From contig NZ_CP060488.1 of NCBI RefSeq assembly GCF_014334015.1, forward strand, positions 4,236,501 through 4,300,500: DNA of 64,000 nucleotides, read 5' to 3'. Under the pieces are notes generated by a model, which saw nothing but the letters and a program-made list of their open reading frames with translations, was not told where the DNA came from and did no database searches. Position numbers and translations under genes: made by a program. This document shows, piece after piece, positions 49,812 through 58,561 of the stretch. Within the stretch, counting starts at the first letter, position 1, and each line of letters starts with the position of its first letter. This stretch comes from Bacteroides sp. M10 (GTDB lineage: Bacteria; Bacteroidota; Bacteroidia; Bacteroidales; Bacteroidaceae).

Positions 49812-51125
49812 ATGAAAAAGATTGTTTATTTCTTGCTATTTGCCTTGTGCCTCCCGATAGGCTTGATGGCACAAAGCGTTGATGACGACCTTTACTTCAT
49901 TCCTTCAAAAGACAAACAGGAGAAGAAAGAAACTCCGGTTAAGAAGGAAACGAAGAAACAGGTGACCAACATCTATACTTCACCGGGTACTACAGTAGTG
50001 GTTCAGGACCGTAAGGGAAGAACACGGGATGTGGATGAATATAACCGCCGTTACGATGCACGTGATAATGAATTCGTAATGGATAATGATACCTTATATA
50101 TAAAAGAAAAATCTAATCCGGATTTGGACGGAGAATGGGTGACAGGCGAATTCAATGGTACGGAAGACGACTATGAATACGCTGAACGTATCATCCGTTT
50201 CCGCAATCCGCGTTTTGCTATCAGCATCAGCAGCCCGTTGTATTGGGATGTAGTTTACGGTCCGAATTCATGGGACTGGAATGTATATACCGACGGTATG
50301 TATGCTTATGCGTTCCCGACATTCAGTAATCCACTCTGGTGGGATTGGCGTTATGGCTCTTACGGCTGGGGATGGAACTATGGCTGGGGATGGAATCGTC
50401 CTTACTACGCTTGGGGATATTCTCCGGGTTATTGGGGCGGCTGGTATGGCGGCTACTGGGGTGGCTGGTATGGCGGCGGTGGCTATTGGGGACATCATCA
50501 CCACTGGCACGGTGGTCCTAGCTGGGGCTGGGGCGGAGGTGGAAGCGGTCATTGGACAGGTCCTACCTATACGAATCGTCGTTCTTCCGGACAAAGCAGT
50601 TACAGAAATTCGTCTCGTCAATATGGTTCGAGTGTTACCCGTTCAGGTAGTGGCTCTTCTGTTCGTTCTTCCGGTGCGTCTTCTTCTTATAGTAGAGGAG
50701 AGAGCTCTGTAAGACGCGTAGTGGGTACACGTACTTCAGGTGAACGCAGTAGTTCTGTTAATCGGGTAGAAGGAACGTCACGTCGTAGTAGCAGTACTTA
50801 TTCTCGTCCGAGCAGTACACGGAGTAGTGGAGCAAGTTCTACTTACTCTCGTTCTTCATCAGGAGCAAGAAGTACTACCGGTAGCAGTACAACAAGATCT
50901 TCATCATATAGTCGTGGAAGTTCAACTGCTCCACGTAGTAGTTATTCTAACGGAAGCCGTAGCTCTTCTTCATCTTCTTATGGAACTTCTCGTTCCTCTT
51001 CTTCTTCACGGAGTTATTCACCGGCTTCTTCCGGCAGTAGTTCACGTGGCAGTTATTCTTCCGGTGGTGGCGGTGGTTCTACCAGATCTTCTGGTGGTGG
51101 CTCCTCCCGTAGTAGTAGAAGATAG
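49812..51125 (+). CDS. Secreted low-complexity protein: W/G/Y-rich middle and Ser/Arg-rich tail
   Basis: A 437-residue exported protein (signal MKKIVYFLLFALCLPIGLMAQ). Residues 35-150 are ordinary and acidic (DNDTLYIKEKSNPDLDGEW). Residues 155-255 are extremely rich in Trp, Gly and Tyr (GYWGGWYGGYWGGWYGGGG, then a HHHHWH run). The last 180 residues are almost only Ser, Arg, Tyr, Gly and Thr, mostly as SSS and SRS units. Disordered, basic and sticky, it could coat the outer membrane or bind polyanions. It lies 25 bases before the barrel-protein gene, so they may be one operon. Family not recognised. Confidence 0.78.
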   Translation: MKKIVYFLLFALCLPIGLMAQSVDDDLYFIPSKDKQEKKETPVKKETKKQVTNIYTSPGTTVVVQDRKGRTRDVDEYNRRYDARDNEFVMDNDTLYIKEKSNPDLDGEWVTGEFNGTEDDYEYAERIIRFRNPRFAISISSPLYWDVVYGPNSWDWNVYTDGMYAYAFPTFSNPLWWDWRYGSYGWGWNYGWGWNRPYYAWGYSPGYWGGWYGGYWGGWYGGGGYWGHHHHWHGGPSWGWGGGGSGHWTGPTYTNRRSSGQSSYRNSSRQYGSSVTRSGSGSSVRSSGASSSYSRGESSVRRVVGTRTSGERSSSVNRVEGTSRRSSSTYSRPSSTRSSGASSTYSRSSSGARSTTGSSTTRSSSYSRGSSTAPRSSYSNGSRSSSSSSYGTSRSSSSSRSYSPASSGSSSRGSYSSGGGGGSTRSSGGGSSRSSRR

Positions 51126-51150
51126 GAAGTCAGATGTTTAATTAAAAGGT

Positions 51151-52827
51151 ATGAAAGGTATGAAAAAGATATTTACTATAGCTGTATTGGGGTTATTGGC
51201 ATCGGCAACTCCGGTTGTGGCACAAACAGTTTATGATGGTGCCAAACTGACCGGAAAAGATTTAAACGGAACTGCACGTTTTGTAGGTATGGGCGGTGCC
51301 ATGGGAGCTTTAGGTGGAGATATATCCACCATGAGCACGAATCCTGCCGGTATTGGACTATTCCGTAGTAGCGATGTTATGACTTCCTTCGGATTTTCAG
51401 CTTATGGAACCGAAAGTAAATACTTGGATAACAAACTGAATTCAGATAAATCGAGAGCTTCGTTTGATAATATTGGATTTGTGTTTTCTTCAAAGATCGG
51501 GAATAACACTCCGCTGCGTTTTGTGAATTTTGGATTTAATTATCATAAGGCAAAGTCCTTCTATAAGAATATGAATATGAAGGGTAACCTGGGAGACTAT
51601 TCCCAAACTTTCTTGATGGCTTCGCAAGCTGGAGGTATTGAGGGATGGGGAGACAACCCTTATGATGATCCGAATATCGGCTGGCTTTCTGTTTTAGGAT
51701 ATGATGGTTGGGTGATAACAGATATAACGACGGATAAGATTAATCCGGCAACAGGTAAGCCCAATAATATTTATACTGATAAGGACGGAAACCAAATTAA
51801 TAATTTTGAAGGTAAACCTTTGTATGTTTCTCCTGGAGACTATAGAGGAATGTTCCCTTATGGAAATGCTAATTTCCGTTCTGAAGAGCGCGGTGGTATT
51901 GACCAATATGATTTTAATGTTTCGTTCAATATTAATGACCGGGTGTATTTAGGATTGACTCTTGGTGCATATTCTGTTGATTACAGTAAGTATACATTTT
52001 ATGAAGAAGTCTATGAAAGTAATGAGGGGTATGACTTACAAAGTTGGAACAAGATCACAGGTTCTGGTTTTGATGTGAAATTAGGAGCTATCATTCGTCC
52101 GTTTGAATATTCGCCTTTCCGTATCGGACTGGCTATTCATACTCCGATCTTCTATAGTCTTGATTATAAAACAAGCGCACAGATTGCATCAGATGTGATA
52201 AATGAGGAAACCGGTGCGATGGGGGGAGATGTAGTAAAGACTTGGGATCATGTTCCCGGAAAGGCTGATATGGTTCGTTCATTCAATTTCCAAACCCCAT
52301 GGACTTACAATGTAAGTTTAGGTTATACAGTAGGGAACAGTCTGGCTTTAGGAGCTGAATATGAATATCAGGATTATTCTTCTATGAAGTTTAAAGATCC
52401 GGATGGTTATTCTTCTTCTTTTGAGTTTGAGAATAGCACAACGCCTATGTTGAAAGGAGTTAATACAGTTCGTTTAGGCTTAGAATATAAGGTGATTCCA
52501 CAATTTGCTCTTCGGGCTGGTTACAATTATAGTACTGCAGCTTTCCATAAGGATGCTTTCAAGGATCTGCCGTATAACTCTATTCAGACAGACACGGATT
52601 TTGCCAACTCTAAATCAATGAGTAATTATACATTGGGTATTGGTTATCGCGGATCAATGTTCTATGCCGATCTAGCCTATAAATTCTCTACGTATAAGGA
52701 AGACTTTTATCCGTTTGTGAATGGATATGCAAATGAAGATGGTGGTGTAACTATTGGTTCACCGGAAGCAACGAAAGTTACCAATACGCGTAGTCAGGTG
52801 TTGTTTACCGTAGGTATGCGCTTCTAA
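51151..52827 (+). CDS. Outer-membrane beta-barrel protein, OmpP1/FadL-like ('hemin receptor' in some annotations)
   Basis: A 558-residue porin-like barrel. After a signal peptide (MKKIFTIAVLGLLASATPVVAQ) come GTARFVGMGGAMGALGGD and ISTMSTNPAGIGLFRSSDV, the signature of the OmpP1/FadL/TodX-like group in Bacteroidetes. Later strands alternate hydrophobic and polar, ending in the aromatic ...FTVGMRF typical of BamA substrates. In-frame ATGs at 51151 and 51160 are both possible; the second gives the cleaner signal. Substrate unknown; the 'hemin receptor' name seen for such proteins is not supported by a visible haem motif. Upstream partner is the W/G-rich protein. Confidence 0.85.
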   Translation: MKGMKKIFTIAVLGLLASATPVVAQTVYDGAKLTGKDLNGTARFVGMGGAMGALGGDISTMSTNPAGIGLFRSSDVMTSFGFSAYGTESKYLDNKLNSDKSRASFDNIGFVFSSKIGNNTPLRFVNFGFNYHKAKSFYKNMNMKGNLGDYSQTFLMASQAGGIEGWGDNPYDDPNIGWLSVLGYDGWVITDITTDKINPATGKPNNIYTDKDGNQINNFEGKPLYVSPGDYRGMFPYGNANFRSEERGGIDQYDFNVSFNINDRVYLGLTLGAYSVDYSKYTFYEEVYESNEGYDLQSWNKITGSGFDVKLGAIIRPFEYSPFRIGLAIHTPIFYSLDYKTSAQIASDVINEETGAMGGDVVKTWDHVPGKADMVRSFNFQTPWTYNVSLGYTVGNSLALGAEYEYQDYSSMKFKDPDGYSSSFEFENSTTPMLKGVNTVRLGLEYKVIPQFALRAGYNYSTAAFHKDAFKDLPYNSIQTDTDFANSKSMSNYTLGIGYRGSMFYADLAYKFSTYKEDFYPFVNGYANEDGGVTIGSPEATKVTNTRSQVLFTVGMRF

Positions 52828-52873
52828 TCTAATAAAGAGACAGTTTTCAATTTCAATAATAACTTTTGTGTGT

Positions 52874-52921
52874 AAAAAATCCCTGGAATGCTGAGTGTCT
52901 ACAGCGGTTCCGGGGATTTTT
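52874..52921. terminator. Bidirectional terminator between convergent genes
   Basis: AAATCCCTGGAA and TTCCGGGGATTTTT pair (one G-T) with A-run before and T-run after, so it can serve both the barrel gene and the fimbrillin-like gene. Confidence 0.72.
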
Positions 52922-52947
52922 ATTAGTATCACTTTTTATTCTTTATT

Positions 52948-53754
52948 TTATCTGAATAGTGGAGTCCGTTCGTCAATGATTCCGCGTCTTGCATACATTC
53001 TTACAGCAACAGGGGTTCCGGCTTCTATGGTAATATCTTCATCCGCGATAATAGGTTCTTCTTTACCGTCCAAGATAACTGTTCCTATTTTCTCGCCGGC
53101 TTTGATGATCTGCGGAATCAAGTTAGTCAGAATTCCTTCAGATACTTTCCGGATATCGATGTATTCCGGTTGGGCATTTGGGGCAACTTCAATTTTACCG
53201 CTGAACAGGTCTTGCACACCTTCGTTTTTCAAGAAAAGTTTAACGATAGCTCTACCTTCGTACGGCTGGTTGTTTTCGTCAAGCAGAACGACGGGCGTTG
53301 TCATTCTCTTGAATGTAAGAGCAACATTTCTAGCACCTTTGTTGGCTTGAGCTGTACCGAACAAATATTCTAAGCCACCCTTGATTTCACGATAGCGGCT
53401 GCTTAATGATCTGGTAGTAGCTGCTTCGCCGGTCAATTCAGGATAATGAGCATAGAAAGTAACCGTTTCGGAATCGGTGCCTGCCTCGTTCCAGGTCTGG
53501 CTATCCATACCTATGGCAAACGGATGATAATCTTGCTCGGCAACTGACATTGAGATGACATCTCCGGCAGCGAAATTGTTCTTTAACGGAAGTGTCAAAC
53601 TGCTGCTGTTACGAGTAAGAGCATTGTTGATACTTTGGTCAATAGAAGTAGAAAAGTCGATCACTTCTTTACTGGGATCTTGCAGTTCTTCTTGCTGTTG
53701 ACAACTGAACAGGCATACTGATGCCATAACAAATAAAAGGCTTTTTCTTTTCAT
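52948..53754 (-). CDS. Fimbrillin-like lipoprotein
   Basis: A 268-residue lipoprotein with lipobox VCLFSCQQQ. The organisation matches the Bacteroidetes FimA/Mfa1-type (type V pilus) subunits: an N-terminal DFSTSIDQSINNALTRNSSS with a possible gingipain-like cleavage site after arginine, then two beta sandwiches (TVTFYAHYPELTG, VALTFKRMTTPVVL). It is shorter than standard pilins (usually 300-400), so it may be a tip or anchor subunit or a soluble relative. Upstream on the same strand is the deaminase gene, 41 bases away. Confidence 0.8.
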   Translation of the reverse strand: MKRKSLLFVMASVCLFSCQQQEELQDPSKEVIDFSTSIDQSINNALTRNSSSLTLPLKNNFAAGDVISMSVAEQDYHPFAIGMDSQTWNEAGTDSETVTFYAHYPELTGEAATTRSLSSRYREIKGGLEYLFGTAQANKGARNVALTFKRMTTPVVLLDENNQPYEGRAIVKLFLKNEGVQDLFSGKIEVAPNAQPEYIDIRKVSEGILTNLIPQIIKAGEKIGTVILDGKEEPIIADEDITIEAGTPVAVRMYARRGIIDERTPLFR

Positions 53755-53794
53755 TTGAGGGGTAATTAATAGGTTAATAATAGTGAGAGGTTTT

Positions 53795-54265
53795 TTAATA
53801 TTCTACTCTGTCTTCTTTGGCCGCCCAGGCTTTGAAGGCAGTAAGGGCTTCATTATGCAATAAGATTTCGGAAGGAAGCTTTCTGTCTTCAGGCTTCAGT
53901 TCCAGTTCGTCATAGATAAAAGAGTCGTCGAAGCCAATATTCTTGGCATCGGTCTTATTGTTTCCATAGTACATTTTATCCAATCGCGCCCAGTAAATCG
54001 CACCGAGACACATGGGACAAGGTTCGCAGGAAGTATAGATTTCGTATCCGCTAAGATTAAAAGTACCGAGTTTGGCAGCTGCGGCACGTATCGCACTCAC
54101 TTCGGCATGAGCAGTTGGGTCACAAGATGCCGTAACACGATTTACTCCTGTTGCAACTATTTCCCCCTCTTTCGTGGCAATCACAGCACCGAAAGGACCT
54201 CCACCATTTTCAACATTTTCTTTGGAGAGCTCGATTGCTTTCCGCATTAAGTCTTCTCTAGTCAT
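53795..54265 (-). CDS. Nucleoside/guanine deaminase
   Basis: A 156-residue cytidine-deaminase-fold enzyme. The zinc site is readable: THAEVSAIRAAAA (His and catalytic Glu near 54) and SCEPCPMCLGAIYWAR (two Cys near 84). The rest (DKMYYGNNKTDAKNIGFDD) matches guanine deaminase (GuaD) of the bacterial short type better than TadA, but that is a pattern judgement. It would deaminate guanine to xanthine. A perfect -7 box is upstream. Confidence 0.88.
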   Translation of the reverse strand: MTREDLMRKAIELSKENVENGGGPFGAVIATKEGEIVATGVNRVTASCDPTAHAEVSAIRAAAAKLGTFNLSGYEIYTSCEPCPMCLGAIYWARLDKMYYGNNKTDAKNIGFDDSFIYDELELKPEDRKLPSEILLHNEALTAFKAWAAKEDRVEY

Positions 54266-54313
54266 GGCACAAAAAATATATTGTTAGTTTCATTTTCCCT
54301 TTGCTTCTTTTTA

Positions 54314-54321
54314 CAAAGATA
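54314..54321 (-). promoter_or_regulatory. -7 box of the deaminase
   Basis: The minus strand reads TATCTTTG, a perfect match, 49 bases before the ATG. Confidence 0.5.
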
Positions 54322-54420
54322 GAAAAAACTAACAATATACAATGGAATATTCCTATTAATTTTTTAACAGTATCAGTAAACTTCGCAAGAAAATGATACT
54401 TTTTTTTGCTTTTTTTCGGG

Positions 54421-55407
54421 TTATAGTTTACCTAATATCTTGTCCATTACCCAGTTAGTGAGCGTTGCACTTTCTCCGTCGCAGGAGCAAACGGACTTAC
54501 CTAACAAGTGATCGACCACTGCCTGAATAAGAGGTTGTTGCACATGTTCCGGGTTACCGATACAGATTTCTTCCCGTCCTTTTTCGGTATGTAAGCCGAT
54601 AGGCTCATAAGTAAAGACAGAGAAACAAATCATTCCCTTGTCACCGATAATTTCAATACGGTCTTCGCGGGCAGAATCATGGGCTACGAAACACCAGGAA
54701 CCGCTACCAACCAATCCGCTATCAAATTGGAAACAGGCGCTTAATGTATCTTCAGCAGGATAAAGTCCACCCCGATTGCTCTTATAACCGCTTGCTTCGA
54801 GGATACAACCGAACATATCCTGCAACAAATCAATTTGATGCGGAGCAAGGTCGTAGAAGTAGCCACCTCCGGCAATGTCAGCCTGCACACGCCAGGGAAG
54901 GTTGTCACGATTGTAATCCAGATCGCGTGGCGGCTGGGCAAAACGAATCTGCACATTGATAATATTACCGATAGTACCGTTCTCTACCAGTTCCTTTACT
55001 TTCTGGAAATAGGGGAGATAACGGCGATAGTAAGCAACGAAACAGGGAACTCCCGTTTCATTGGATATGCGGTTGATGCGCGTGCATTCTTCGTACGTCA
55101 CAGCCATTGGTTTCTCAATATAGGCAGGTTTGCCTGCTTTCATGGACATAATGGCATACGTAGCATGTGAGGAAGGAGGAGTGGCAATGTAGATGGCATT
55201 TACTTCCGGATCATCGATCAGTTCTTGTGCATCGTCATACCATTTTTTGATTCCTCTCTCTTTGGCATACGCTTTCGCTTTCGCACCGTCACGACTCATC
55301 ACGGCTACGACTTCCGAATGTTCTACTTTCTGGAAAGCGGGACCGCTTTTGGTCTTGGTTACTTCTCCACAACCAATGAAGCCCCATTTGATAATCTTTT
55401 CACTCAT
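54421..55407 (-). CDS. Gfo/Idh/MocA family oxidoreductase
   Basis: A 328-residue NAD(P)-dependent dehydrogenase. The Rossmann motif GFIGCGEVTKTKSG starts at residue 9, the catalytic EKPMAVTYEECTRIN is near 96, and the C-terminal beta sheet includes GGYFYDLAPHQIDLL with the catalytic histidine near 185. It acts on sugars or inositols; the exact one is not readable. It lies between the deaminase and the PUL and has its own -7 box, so membership in the PUL is uncertain. Confidence 0.9.
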   Translation of the reverse strand: MSEKIIKWGFIGCGEVTKTKSGPAFQKVEHSEVVAVMSRDGAKAKAYAKERGIKKWYDDAQELIDDPEVNAIYIATPPSSHATYAIMSMKAGKPAYIEKPMAVTYEECTRINRISNETGVPCFVAYYRRYLPYFQKVKELVENGTIGNIINVQIRFAQPPRDLDYNRDNLPWRVQADIAGGGYFYDLAPHQIDLLQDMFGCILEASGYKSNRGGLYPAEDTLSACFQFDSGLVGSGSWCFVAHDSAREDRIEIIGDKGMICFSVFTYEPIGLHTEKGREEICIGNPEHVQQPLIQAVVDHLLGKSVCSCDGESATLTNWVMDKILGKL

Positions 55408-55441
55408 AATATATACCTATTGTGTCTGCTTAAACAAACCC

Positions 55442-55449
55442 CAAAGATA
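55442..55449 (-). promoter_or_regulatory. -7 box of the oxidoreductase
   Basis: The minus strand reads TATCTTTG, perfect, with CTTG 17 bases upstream as a partial -33. Confidence 0.55.
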
Positions 55450-55532
55450 AAGCTATTTTTTGTCAAGAGCAACTTTATTGATTATTAACTTAGCAGAGAC
55501 AGTGGTAAAACAGACATTACGTTTTATTTCAA

Positions 55533-55587
55533 TAGAGGCTCTGTTTTACCTGAACAGACGGTCTGTTAGGAGAGAACAGAGCCTCTA
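55533..55587. repeat. Nested palindrome
   Basis: Outer 13-bp inverted arms TAGAGGCTCTGTT (55533-55545) and AACAGAGCCTCTA (55575-55587) enclose an inner palindrome AACAGAC-G-GTCTGTT at 55553-55567. No T-run follows. Confidence 0.65.
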
Positions 55588-55734
55588 AAAGATGGCAACG
55601 CACACTCTAATTCCGGTAAGAAGTAAGGTGAAGATCGCTATGCACCGGGTTAAAGGAGAATGAACACCGGGCAAAACTGAAAGGAAAGCCGGGGTGGGGG
55701 AACTTTCCTCTCTATGAATATGATTTTTTCTTTG

Positions 55735-55774
55735 ATATATAAAAAGAAAGGAGGGAATCACAATTCCCTCCTTT
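55735..55774 (-). terminator. Rho-independent terminator of the PUL operon
   Basis: On the minus strand a 12-bp perfect stem AAAGGAGGGAAT/ATTCCCTCCTTT with a 4-base loop is followed by CTTTTTATATA. It lies 83 bases after the lyase stop. Confidence 0.88.
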
Positions 55775-55856
55775 ACGTGCAGTTTAATTGAAACTACTTT
55801 ATCATTAACTCTGTAAAGATACGACATTCGGAAGCGAAAGTCAAGTCTTTGAGAGT

Positions 55857-57080
55857 TTATTTACTTTCCTCTTTCAGGAAAAGAAGATTAAAAAGATCTT
55901 TCGGATTGCTTTTCCGGAACTGCTGATATGCCTTTAAATAATCGGTACGAGTGGAATCTAGCAGATACAGTCGATACAGGTCTTTACATAATTCCTGTTG
56001 TTTACCGTTCCATTCGCTGATTTGCTTGTAAGGCCATTCTTTGACTCCTTTCCCGAGATATGGCTTCAGAAAATCGGCAGCTTTGTAAATGCTTCGTCCG
56101 TCAGCAGAACTGACAGAAAGAACAGGTACATGGGCTTTTTCTCCCATAGTCGCAATATCTATCAGATGTTGCAGATTAAATTCTGAATATCCGAAAGCCA
56201 ATGTTCGGCGTAATTCTTCGGGCTGTTTGCCGTCCGGTTCAATCTGTTTGAATACCCGCTTCTTGGGAACTTCCCGAAGTATCCGTTCGGCTACTTTATG
56301 ATTGCCTGTATAGAGTGCAAATGCAATGGCTTGTGCATCATAAGCAGTACTATGATTGTTGGGGCGGCTGGCTTCTTCTTTTCCTTGTTCGCTAGTCAGA
56401 ATCCAGTCCAGTAATTGCCCGAACCATTTTTTTAGCTGCTCTGAATCTTTCGAGGTGAACGAACGGGATTTTTCAAGAAGCTGAACGGCATCCAGCATTT
56501 CCACTAACGAATAAGTATCTATCACACCATAGCAACGGCCAAGATCATTATTATGTCCGGGCGCAACCTGCGCATATTTCAGATGTGGGTTCATGCAGGT
56601 TTTCTTATCCAGAAACCAGACACGAATCTGTTTGGTTGCTTTCAGTGCATACTGTTCTTTGCCACTGAAATACCACGCAAGTGCGAGTGTAGTGACATTA
56701 TTTGCCATCTCTCCCAAGCGGTTACGGTCCAGTTTATCCAGTTCCGGATTGGATACACCATCGCGGCTGATATAAGGTTTACCGTCCGGCTTGGTCGGGT
56801 CTGGCCAGAAATAGCGTGCCTGGCTCAAGTAGTCATGTTTGTCTCCGCTTGGTGGCGTTTTATCTTTCATCATAACAGAAAGATGGTGGGCGTTCAAAGC
56901 CTTGTCTGCCTGCTTTAGTAAGTTCTGATAAGTGGCGCTGTATGCGGGTTGATTGAGAGACTTTTTCACTTGTTCCAGATGTTCCGCATTCCAGATGCTC
57001 TGGGCGCAAACAGTCATTGCAACAATACTGAAAGCCAGTGACAAACGGATTCTCTTGGAGTAGTTCGCTCGTAGATTCAT
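55857..57080 (-). CDS. Alginate lyase family (PF05426-type) polysaccharide lyase
   Basis: A 407-residue secreted protein (signal MNLRANYSKRIRLSLAFSIV...CA). The alpha/alpha barrel signature motifs are YFWPDPTKPDGKPYISRDG near 85, YGVIDTYSLVEMLD near 190 and RPNNHSTAYDAQAIAFALY near 250, the latter holding the Asn-His pair. Members cleave uronic-acid polysaccharides by beta-elimination. The start is the ATG at 57080 because it opens the signal peptide; a longer frame to 57197 lacks that property. It is the last gene of the PUL, giving the best clue that the locus targets a uronate polymer (alginate-, glucuronan- or pectin-like). Confidence 0.82.
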   Translation of the reverse strand: MNLRANYSKRIRLSLAFSIVAMTVCAQSIWNAEHLEQVKKSLNQPAYSATYQNLLKQADKALNAHHLSVMMKDKTPPSGDKHDYLSQARYFWPDPTKPDGKPYISRDGVSNPELDKLDRNRLGEMANNVTTLALAWYFSGKEQYALKATKQIRVWFLDKKTCMNPHLKYAQVAPGHNNDLGRCYGVIDTYSLVEMLDAVQLLEKSRSFTSKDSEQLKKWFGQLLDWILTSEQGKEEASRPNNHSTAYDAQAIAFALYTGNHKVAERILREVPKKRVFKQIEPDGKQPEELRRTLAFGYSEFNLQHLIDIATMGEKAHVPVLSVSSADGRSIYKAADFLKPYLGKGVKEWPYKQISEWNGKQQELCKDLYRLYLLDSTRTDYLKAYQQFRKSNPKDLFNLLFLKEESK

Positions 57081-57121
57081 GGGATAATATAACTTTTTGG
57101 GTACTCGTTTTATTGTATTGT

Positions 57122-58546
57122 CTATTTCTCGTAATATACATTCATAATGATGGTGTTCAGTTTTCTGTCTGTTTGAATATTCAGCTGTTTCACCCAAATC
57201 AATCCGAATTTCTCCTTATGATAGAAGTAATACACTTCTCCTGCTGCAACAGTCGGAGTATTTGTTTTGATATCAGACGCTTTCACATCTCCGATGTCAT
57301 CCCGGATATTGGTGATTTCACCGTTTGTCACTTTGGTAATCAGTGCGTCATCTGTGACTTTTTTGAACGGAGTTGTCTGTGTGGATTCTTTCCAGATGGC
57401 ATAATCATTCAGATTCAAAGCTGTACCATTGCAAAACTGACTGTTCAGAAGATTGGTTCCGATATTGGCCGGGTTCAACAGACGCGCTGTGGGTGCACCG
57501 CTAGTATTATCCATTGCGAAAGTAACCCATTCTTTATGTTCGACTACATCGCATGGAGTCATCGTCCGTCCATTCGTAACATCAAAGAAAGCATTCTCCG
57601 TTCCATGACTTCCCAGTTCGATATCCTCCCAAAGGATGTATGGCAGGGTAGGTGTCGGTTTCACAGTTACGCTTCCCGATACGGCTAGTTCCTGATTATC
57701 TCCCAACACGTTGTCATACACTAATACAACGTTGTCGATTACTAAATTTTCGGTAATGTCTTCGGGAGCATTGAAAGAAAGACTGGTAGCGGTAGCTGTA
57801 AACTCGTAAGATTGACCGTTTACCATTAGTTTCTTGATAATATTCAGGTTGGTTCCGGCCAGCGTAATAATGGCTCCTGTGCCCACTTCTCCTTCCAGAA
57901 CAGTGGTGACAGTAGGAATAACCGGTGGCACGATTACTTCAAAATCATTAGATACATTCACGGTATTGGTGGTATACGTAACGCTCAACTGGACTTTTTT
58001 AGTTACATCGAAAGTTGAGGGTACAGTTACCATAAGTGAAGTATGCGAACGGTCCGGATTGGGATCGAAAGATACCACTTGATCTCCGAAGTTTACCTTA
58101 GTAATCAGGTGCATATTCTTTCCTGTAAGTGTGATCTTATCTCCGATAGTAGCAGAACTTACATCAGTGGTGACACCCGGCACTACCACTTCGAATGCAT
58201 CACTCAAAGTCAGTTTGTGTACCGAATTGTAAGTGGCAACGACAGAGATATGCTGTGTCACTTCAAAATTATCGGGCACCGCCACTATCAGCGTGGTTTG
58301 TGAACGGTTGGATGGCTCGGTGGTGATGTTGACCACCTGATTGTCAAAAGCCACTTTAGAGATCAGATGCATATTCTGCCCGGTAAAGGTAACCTCGTCA
58401 CCGATTGCTACGGAATAATCCGTAGCCGGTGGATTGACAGACGTTTCCGGAATTATAATTTCATTGTCACGGGTACATCCGTACAACAAACCTATCAGGC
58501 AGAACAAGACTGCCGATAATGCGGTAAATTTATATTGTCTTTTCAT
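57122..58546 (-). CDS. TIG/IPT-domain surface lipoprotein 2 of the PUL
   Basis: A 474-residue lipoprotein (lipobox GLLYGC) with three tandem IPT/TIG-like repeats, each opening GDxITLTGxNMH...KVxFxxQVV (about residues 40-118, 125-200, 210-290), followed by a distinct C-terminal domain (about 305-474) containing PYILWEDIELGSHGTENAF. Such proteins occupy the SusE/F slot and bind glycan on the surface. It follows the other TIG protein by 15 bases. Confidence 0.82.
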   Translation of the reverse strand: MKRQYKFTALSAVLFCLIGLLYGCTRDNEIIIPETSVNPPATDYSVAIGDEVTFTGQNMHLISKVAFDNQVVNITTEPSNRSQTTLIVAVPDNFEVTQHISVVATYNSVHKLTLSDAFEVVVPGVTTDVSSATIGDKITLTGKNMHLITKVNFGDQVVSFDPNPDRSHTSLMVTVPSTFDVTKKVQLSVTYTTNTVNVSNDFEVIVPPVIPTVTTVLEGEVGTGAIITLAGTNLNIIKKLMVNGQSYEFTATATSLSFNAPEDITENLVIDNVVLVYDNVLGDNQELAVSGSVTVKPTPTLPYILWEDIELGSHGTENAFFDVTNGRTMTPCDVVEHKEWVTFAMDNTSGAPTARLLNPANIGTNLLNSQFCNGTALNLNDYAIWKESTQTTPFKKVTDDALITKVTNGEITNIRDDIGDVKASDIKTNTPTVAAGEVYYFYHKEKFGLIWVKQLNIQTDRKLNTIIMNVYYEK

Positions 58547-58561
58547 TGTCTTTCGTCTTTT

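Larger units (their letters stand above)
55408..55856. other. Intergenic region with hairpins 3' of the lyase gene
   Basis: No credible gene. It contains the oxidoreductase promoter (55442-55449), a cruciform-like hairpin (55533-55587), faint GGTGAAG/GGGGAACT sequence related to 26010-26100 (55627-55740), and a perfect minus-strand terminator (55735-55774). Confidence 0.6.

Noticed and set aside
50281..50712. Long alternative frames inside the W/G- and S/R-rich gene
   Set aside because: They arise from the repetitive codon pattern of the real frame, which alone has a signal peptide and upstream promoter box.
55585..55827. 80-codon minus-strand open frame
   Set aside because: It crosses the PUL terminator stem and the GGTGAAG-like repeat, has no plausible start context, and its translation is low quality (short, basic, no motif).
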